From contig QCXZ01000042.1 in the NCBI GenBank assembly GCA_025024175.1, positions 9,813,501 through 9,877,500 on the forward strand: a stretch of DNA of 64,000 nt, in the 5' to 3' direction. This stretch comes from Rhyzopertha dominica (lineage: Eukaryota; Arthropoda; Insecta; Coleoptera; Bostrichidae). Every line of letters starts with the position of its first letter. The stretch's first letter is position 1. Both the position numbers and the translations under genes were made by a program. Positions 58,290-64,000 of this stretch are shown here, in pieces. The notes below the pieces were generated by a model. The model ran no database searches. It was not told the origin of the DNA and worked only from the letters and a program-made list of their open reading frames with translations.

Positions 58290-60040
58290 ACTCCTTCAGC
58301 ACCCAAACCTCATCTCCGAAAGCAGACGACACCAGCTCTAAAAGAACGAGCAGTAGGCTCTAGGGAACCACTACTCGGACCACCTTTTAACCGAGGTTGC
58401 AAGACCCGCCCTTGAAGGCGACAAGCTACAAAAACCAGGCCAAAGCGGATCTGGAATCCACCACACAAAATCGTATGTGTTACTGATATCCTTGACTACG
58501 TTATGTTTGTCATGTTACTTTATGCAACAGGTTCATCACTAAGCCCCATGTACTTTCTTTCCAGCTTTACATTGTCATATTCGAACGATTTTATGCATTC
58601 CTTTGTCAAAGATTTCCCGAAGTAATACTTACTTTTACCGCTATTATTGTTCATACTGTTATATTTACTTTGAACACCACTAAGAATTAATCCTTTAATT
58701 AGGCCGCTGCAGATTTTATTTAACGCGACTTCTTGTTGGTAGTGCCTTTAGCAGCTATCACCTTCAAACTCAAGCCAGGGCTTTACCTACTGCGGGATAT
58801 GGGATCTTAGCTCTAGGCTATTGTATATTAGGTGGTTTCCATATGTTTGTTATTTTAGCATTGATTCAGCAGTTCCCTTAAGCGAACATTAAATGGCTTT
58901 CAGATATAATATTTTGAAATGCTGCTATAATTCTGTTCGTCATATCTTTTTCTGCTATCTGGTAGCGCTGAATACACTTTGCTTTTTGCCCATCAAAGGA
59001 AGAAGAAAACCGATTGTTGCGATAGAAATTTTCAAAAGTCACTGTCTCTAAACTTCTCAAATTATAAAACTCCATTTATCTTTATATCTCATTCTGTTTT
59101 CGCTCTTTTTGTAGTTAACATCGTAAGGGGGAATTTTTCGAAAGTGAAGTCACTTGGACCAAGATGTTCGTTGCGATTTCGAGGAAGCAGTTAAGCTGCA
59201 CACATTTATTATTTGAAGTGATAATCGTCCTTTTATCGCTTACCCGTGCTAGGCTGTTCTACATCCAATTGCGTTTATAATCATTTAGACCTCCTTCCCG
59301 CTGCCTTTTTGTTCAGGCTCATTCTTGATTTTGCTGTGTTTTCATGTTGAAATCGCAAGTATACCATATTTCTGAAATACATGCATCCACCATTGATGTA
59401 CGCAGGTTTTCTTCTCTTTTGGATTGATGTCGTCATTGGTGGGAGCTTCAATTTACCATCATCATGGTTATGAGCTAATCTGTTTATCCATAAGTGTAAC
59501 ACAGTCTTTTTAGCTATTCTATATAGCTGTAACGCAACCCACCATAAGGTAGATAAGAATTTGATATACATTATTCTTTTTTATAAATACATACCTTCAT
59601 TTATGATTTTCAGCATCGGTAATTTCTATTGATCTATCATTGGAATGAATTAACGGTCTTTTACTATTTTGAAGTATTTATTTCTTGTATAAATAATTTG
59701 ATTTAATTATACAGACTTAGGTACCATTTGTTCATAAATGAATAAATTCATGAATTAGTTTAGCTTACTTACAATTTTAAGAAAATAAGTATATCCATTA
59801 GTGTAGATCATTTCAGGTCTAGGATTGATATTTTTTCATTTATTGTTTGTGTATTTCTGGTATAATAAGTGGTGTCTTCTGGTTCATTAGGCAATAATGA
59901 CCAGTTATAATTTGCACTTTGAGCAGAAAATTGATTATTCGAATAAATAAATGATGTGTATTAATTTTTATATTAGAGTGTTCAGTTGTAGTAGTAAAAC
60001 CTGGACAGAAGGGTGAGTTTTATTTATTTTAAAAAATTTG
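58290..60040. other. No gene recognised
   Basis: Mixed composition to about 58460, then AT-rich. The 96-codon minus-strand frame at 59281-59571 has no known motif. Confidence 0.45.
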
Positions 60041-60044
60041 GTTT

Positions 60045-60470
60045 TGATTTACATTTTACCAATTTCGATAAATAGTCTCACGAGCAAATTCCAAACGGGT
60101 TGTTTTATGGTGAGGAAAACGTCTCGGGCATTTTCTTAGATTTCGGCGTACAGTGTGTTCATTTTTCTTCAGAACCCTCCATATAGTCCATTTTGAAACA
60201 TCAAGCACTGGGCAATTCTTTTTCGACTTTTTAAAGTATTACCCGATGTAGCAATAATTCTTCTTGCAGCGCTGGGTGAAATGTTTCTCTTGCTTGTGCT
60301 ATAATGTTCAGGATTTTGCAACTAATTGGCGACAACTTTACTAAACTGATTTTACCTTTTTCCGTGTCACTGAGATACCTTCCACGAGGTATTTTTAACA
60401 CAATTGTTACAACACTGACAGTTAATAAATAATAGCGAAATATAAACGTGTTTTTGATGCTTGATCATAG
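60045..60470 (-). pseudogene. Tc1-like transposase fragment (copy B of the 20.8-kb family)
   Basis: On the minus strand the sequence aligns with the element at 20770: the leader ATTATTTATTAAC, a start region PRGRYLSDTEKGK, a gap of about 60 bases relative to copy A, then the ISPxAARRIIAT-type segment. It extends further than copy A, ending HHKTTRLEFARETIYRNW (60110-60060), the segment just before the catalytic domain of Tc1 transposases. The catalytic part is missing. The left end of the same copy lies beyond the inserted hAT-type element at 61389-61570. Confidence 0.75.
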
Positions 60471-61380
60471 CAGTGGCGGCTCGTCCGGGTCGGCAGGGTC
60501 AGAATTTTGATCGAAGAAATTATTTTTTTTCGTATTTTTATGTATATTTTGTTTTATTATGTTCAGATATCTTGAAACAGTTGGAGCGTATTTTTTACAT
60601 TACCATCAAATTAATAATTAGCCAAAATCACATTTTAACGGGTTATCTCGAAAAATTTACGCTACTCGGCAACCGTTTTTTTTTAATCAACCAATTATAG
60701 TTCTGTTTTCTACTGAGTATTACAAATTATCTGATTGACACCCTTTACATGCTTACAGTTTTTTTTATAATCATAATTTAATTTTACGTATATATGTTTT
60801 TATTGAAGTTAATAAAGGAGGCCCGGCATTCATAATCGTCCGATTCCGAAAATTAATTTTGACATGTACATTGAACAACAATTATATATATAGTTCAATA
60901 CTGAAATCACGAAAAACTACCCGAATGTTCTACGAAATTTTTCATTTTTCCAAGATTATTGTAAGAGCTATTTTCTTAAATAAACAATTTTAAGCAGATA
61001 CTTTCAAACATTTAACAGAAATAATTAAATACATGTTATAAATGTAGTCAATCTGAAATCATTGAAGAATTTCACACAAAAAGAAAATAACAAAATAAGT
61101 AAGCGCCAATACCCATATAATCGCTTAATGCTGTCTGCCGGACTTCCGAATACATATTCGGATTGGACTCGACATATATCGACTTCTCGTCTCCGGTGCA
61201 GTACAGGTGCACGCTTAACGTTGAAATTATGTAGCTAGTTGCCAGATTAGATTATTTGTTACCAAATGAACTATCTTTTTAACTTGCGGCGATATGAAAA
61301 TTTACAGAAGTAGCAAGTAATAAACAATAACAAAAAGTTTTTACTGCCGACCCAATAGAATTTGTCACCAGCCGCCACTG
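60471..61380. mobile_element. Non-autonomous hAT-type element, 910 bp
   Basis: Its ends are inverted CAGTGGCGGCT (60471-60481 and the complement at 61370-61380), with a further shared GGGTCGGCAG block placed at different distances (60488 and about 61345). It is flanked by a perfect 8-bp duplication GATCATAG (60463-60470 and 61381-61388). The CAGTGGCGG tip and 8-bp duplication are hAT features. No transposase is encoded; the 79-codon frame at 60461-60700 runs through its edge. Confidence 0.88.
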
Positions 61381-61388
61381 GATCATAG

Positions 61389-61570
61389 TCACCTAAAAGT
61401 TTCTTTGCATCACGCAAAGTTTAGTAATTATTTCACTAAATTATGGAATTATTAATAAATTACTTTAAATTCCTATTATTTTTATTTCTTCTAGTCTTCT
61501 TGTAAGTTACATTGCATGTGGCCACGAAAATCTGATAATTTGAGGTGGGGCATATATATGCTCCCCAGTT
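61389..61570 (-). mobile_element. Left terminal region of Tc1-like copy B
   Basis: The minus strand starts AACTGGGGAGCATA after a TA (61571-61572) and follows copy A (20770 on) through its subterminal sequence, including ATTTAAAGTAATTTATTAA. Similarity runs to the hAT-type insertion and continues beyond it at 60470. The tip forms an imperfect hairpin (GGGGAGCATA / TATATGCCCC), as in copy A. Confidence 0.8.
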
Positions 61571-61590
61571 TATTTTTATTACGTGACATG

Positions 61591-61613
61591 GCAGCAGCAG
61601 CAACAACAACAAC
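61591..61613 (+). repeat. (GCA)n/(ACA)n microsatellite
   Basis: Four CAG-type and four CAA-type triplets in a row. Confidence 0.85.
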
Positions 61614-61734
61614 GCCTCCCAAAAAGCAACCATTGGTAAATAAGACAGATTCAGCTTGGTGCCATGTATCATCTATCTATCCCCTCGAACATTGTATCAG
61701 TTAACTAATAAACCTAATTGACTCAACAGGGCAG

Positions 61735-62070
61735 GGTTGAGCCCGCTGCACATTGCCTACAGCTCGTCACATTGTTGACTTTGAATTACATGCACACTCC
61801 GAATCGGAGTTTATGGATGCGGTGGTAAAGCATCGTGTCACACGTCAATTAGTAGATTAGCACCGAGAGCATTACAAGGCCATGCATCAGGCCTAGAGAC
61901 ACACCTCCGCGTTGGAATTCAATTTCGGCGACGGCTTAGCTGGGAATGAGTAAATTAATTGATGGATACGTTCGACAAACGGAGTCTGAAGGTGGTAATC
62001 ACCTGCGCGGCAGAGATACTTGTCAATTGGGGTTGATGGAATGGAACGAAACCGTGATATCGTATCAAAG
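61735..62070. other. GC-elevated island, possible conserved non-coding element
   Basis: About 330 bp of raised G+C without an ORF, including an AATTAATTGATGGAT run compatible with homeodomain binding. Function is inference. Confidence 0.35.
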
Positions 62071-62079
62071 ATTATTTAT

Positions 62080-64000
62080 ACCCAGGTCCCTTGGCTAACA
62101 CTCTCATCTCAACTGGATACTTATCTAAAAGAAAGTGCTGTCAAATTATAAAAGTCTATCATTGGGACATCACTTAGCTATATATAGAGTGCGGGTAATT
62201 CACTCAATTTATGTGTACAAAAAATCTCAAATCGGGGTAGTTTGATGCAATGGAACGCGCCTCTGTAGCGGATTAAGTGCGTATATCAAAATTCAAACAC
62301 TGCGCGAACTCATACTGGTACCGACAACACTTTTGCTGCTATTGCGGCTACAATACTGGAAGAAGCAATGGACAAACATGCAATAGAAAAATACCAAAAG
62401 ACTAATCTGTTTGTCTTTTTTGTAGAAAATTTAAATGCATGATTCCAAAAGTGTAGACAAGATATTAAAGACAGCGCCAGCGGCGTGATCCTCTCGTGTG
62501 ATGACGTTTGATGGCATAAAACAGTATCAGTCAAAAGAGTTTGCGATAGGAACTACTGTGAAATTCTCCCACATCAGTAAAAAGCAGAAATTCGTGAAGT
62601 CCGATGTATCGACTCAAAAGGATGAAAGCCCTGCAACAGCATATGCGTTTTAACTGCTGAAGTATCTTGACAAAAATGGCGTATTTAACGACATTACATT
62701 ACTGCCGAAACCATGACAACCTGTTTTGGATTATATTGAATGGCTTCATTTCAGTCTTTTTAAATATATATATTTCATTTGCCAGCTGTGTTTTTGTGTG
62801 CTGGAATGCAACTAGAGTAAACGGCGCCTTAGCACATATCTAAAGCTTAGATTTTACGAACGGCTTTTTCACGACTCAGATTTTTAATACTTTAGGTTTA
62901 TGGAATAACAGCAAAAAAATTAGTACTCCGTTAGTCATTGTTATCCTGCATTTGTTTTTTTTATGCTGATAGAATATCCTGTAAAAGTATCGAACCGCTG
63001 GTTGTTGCCAAAATGTTTAGTATTGTATAGCTATTTGGGACGAAATCAACAAGTTTCTTTTTGTAATAAGCTCAAATAAAAATCACCACATCAATCAGTC
63101 GTATGCGTCGGTTGTATGAGCGTTGTTAAGAGCACTCTCAGAGTCAACGTTGTATTGCTGTTTTGTACAGCCACTGAAAATCTGAATATTTTAAATCAAC
63201 AATCTATACTGGCTTATTCGGGATGAACAAATTATTTTCAAAATATACAGCATGTCCCATATAGATGAAGCATGTCAAACATGTGTTTTTTTTTCATGGA
63301 ATGCCTTATATATTGTATAATTTTTAAATTCTACGATCAAACAAATACTATTAATAATATATTATTAATTGTACTGTAATTGTCATACGTTTTATGGGGT
63401 TGTGGAAAGAATTTCCTATCGGAGATATAAAAACATTAAAAGCAGTAATGGACAAAATAATCAGAATAAAATTATGAATTAAAGATCAAATACACACACG
63501 TTCACAACTTGCAATTACTGGCAACATGAGTTAATTATTTCTGATGACACGTTATTATTCCATAGAGTCTGCTGACGATGGTGTAACAACCTCAGAATCT
63601 AATTCCATTGAATTGTTCTTACCGCCTTTTTACAATAGTATTCATGAGACTGAGTTTTTGTGTTTGTATTAGTATATGTTGCTTATTTTGTTGGTTTGTA
63701 CCTGACATTGTTAATATTGTAATAAAAACATAGAAGAAAAAGTAAAGTCAGCAGGGATTTTTCACTACCTAGTAGGAACACTATTCTTAAACATTCAGGC
63801 AACGCTGATACAATGATAAACAGATAAGAAAAAACACTACACACGTACCGAAAACAAAGCTCTTGCTGTTTGGCAAGCAAGTGCGAAATCAACAAATTTT
63901 TAATCAGAAGTCTTGTAAACTACACTTTTTATATTTGTACAACGCAATAACTTTTTGCGTTGGTGGCGGCGCAGACAGCATAGCATATATATGCACGTGG
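62080..64000. other. No gene recognised
   Basis: A plus-strand frame at about 62318-62440 reads TDNTFAAIAATILEEAMDKH and onwards, protein-like but unassigned and followed by stops. The remainder is AT-rich with nothing supported. Confidence 0.4.

Noticed and set aside
1..64000. CRISPR arrays, bacterial operons or ribosome binding sites
   Set aside because: No regularly spaced direct repeats or dense same-strand genes exist; the sequence is eukaryotic in character.
1..64000. Complete tRNA or rRNA genes
   Set aside because: Apart from SINE-like heads at 32.9 and 33.3 kb I saw no cloverleaf-capable sequence with both polymerase III boxes and an acceptor stem, and no rRNA-like conserved blocks.

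Overview
This window is eukaryotic nuclear DNA, most likely from an insect or a closely related arthropod. It is AT-rich and contains no convincing intact host gene. What can be recognised is a dense set of decayed transposable elements of families typical of insect genomes: Tc1/mariner-group DNA transposons, hAT-like non-autonomous elements, Penelope-like elements (PLEs) with GIY-YIG endonuclease remains, non-LTR retrotransposons and Ty3/gypsy fragments. Single Ns scattered through the window look like assembly ambiguities. The species cannot be named from the sequence.

Layout. 0-1 kb: 3' end of a minus-strand PLE. 1.7-3.8 kb: an imperfect tandem repeat split by a complete but dead Tc1-like element (2077-3791) whose transposase gene keeps a short intron. 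14-15.7 kb: minus-strand PLE with reverse transcriptase and endonuclease remains; a further PLE endonuclease scrap lies at 15.9 kb (+). 17 kb: Jockey/CR1-like reverse transcriptase scrap (-). 20.8-21.3 kb and 60.0-61.6 kb: two copies of one Tc1-like family, the second split by a hAT-type element (60471-61380). 35-37 kb: Ty3/gypsy gag and pol remains split by a probable hAT-like insertion. 42.3-42.8 kb: PLE endonuclease remains (+). 43.8-44.3 kb: mariner transposase remains. 46.0-49.4 kb: a non-LTR retrotransposon whose RNase H region is split by a 2.7-kb DD41D element (46633-49322) with about 606-bp terminal inverted repeats and a transposase broken by one stop codon. 50.5-52 kb: gag scrap and a DDE transposase relic. 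58 kb: a tandem array with a period near 100 bp.

The most interesting signal is a set of hammerhead-ribozyme-like motifs. One (50261-50290, minus) matches the full hammerhead core with all three helices formable. Seven more share the core, with stems II that differ in sequence yet stay complementary and with palindromic stems III, but all carry one extra nucleotide between the CUGANGA box and stem II. Four of those seven lie just 3' of recognisable PLE endonuclease remains, as expected for Penelope-like elements.

Between the transposons are islands of roughly 300-550 bp that are visibly richer in G+C and lack convincing exons. They could be conserved regulatory elements, which would fit a large intron or an intergenic region next to a developmental gene. 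That is inference and needs a cross-species alignment.
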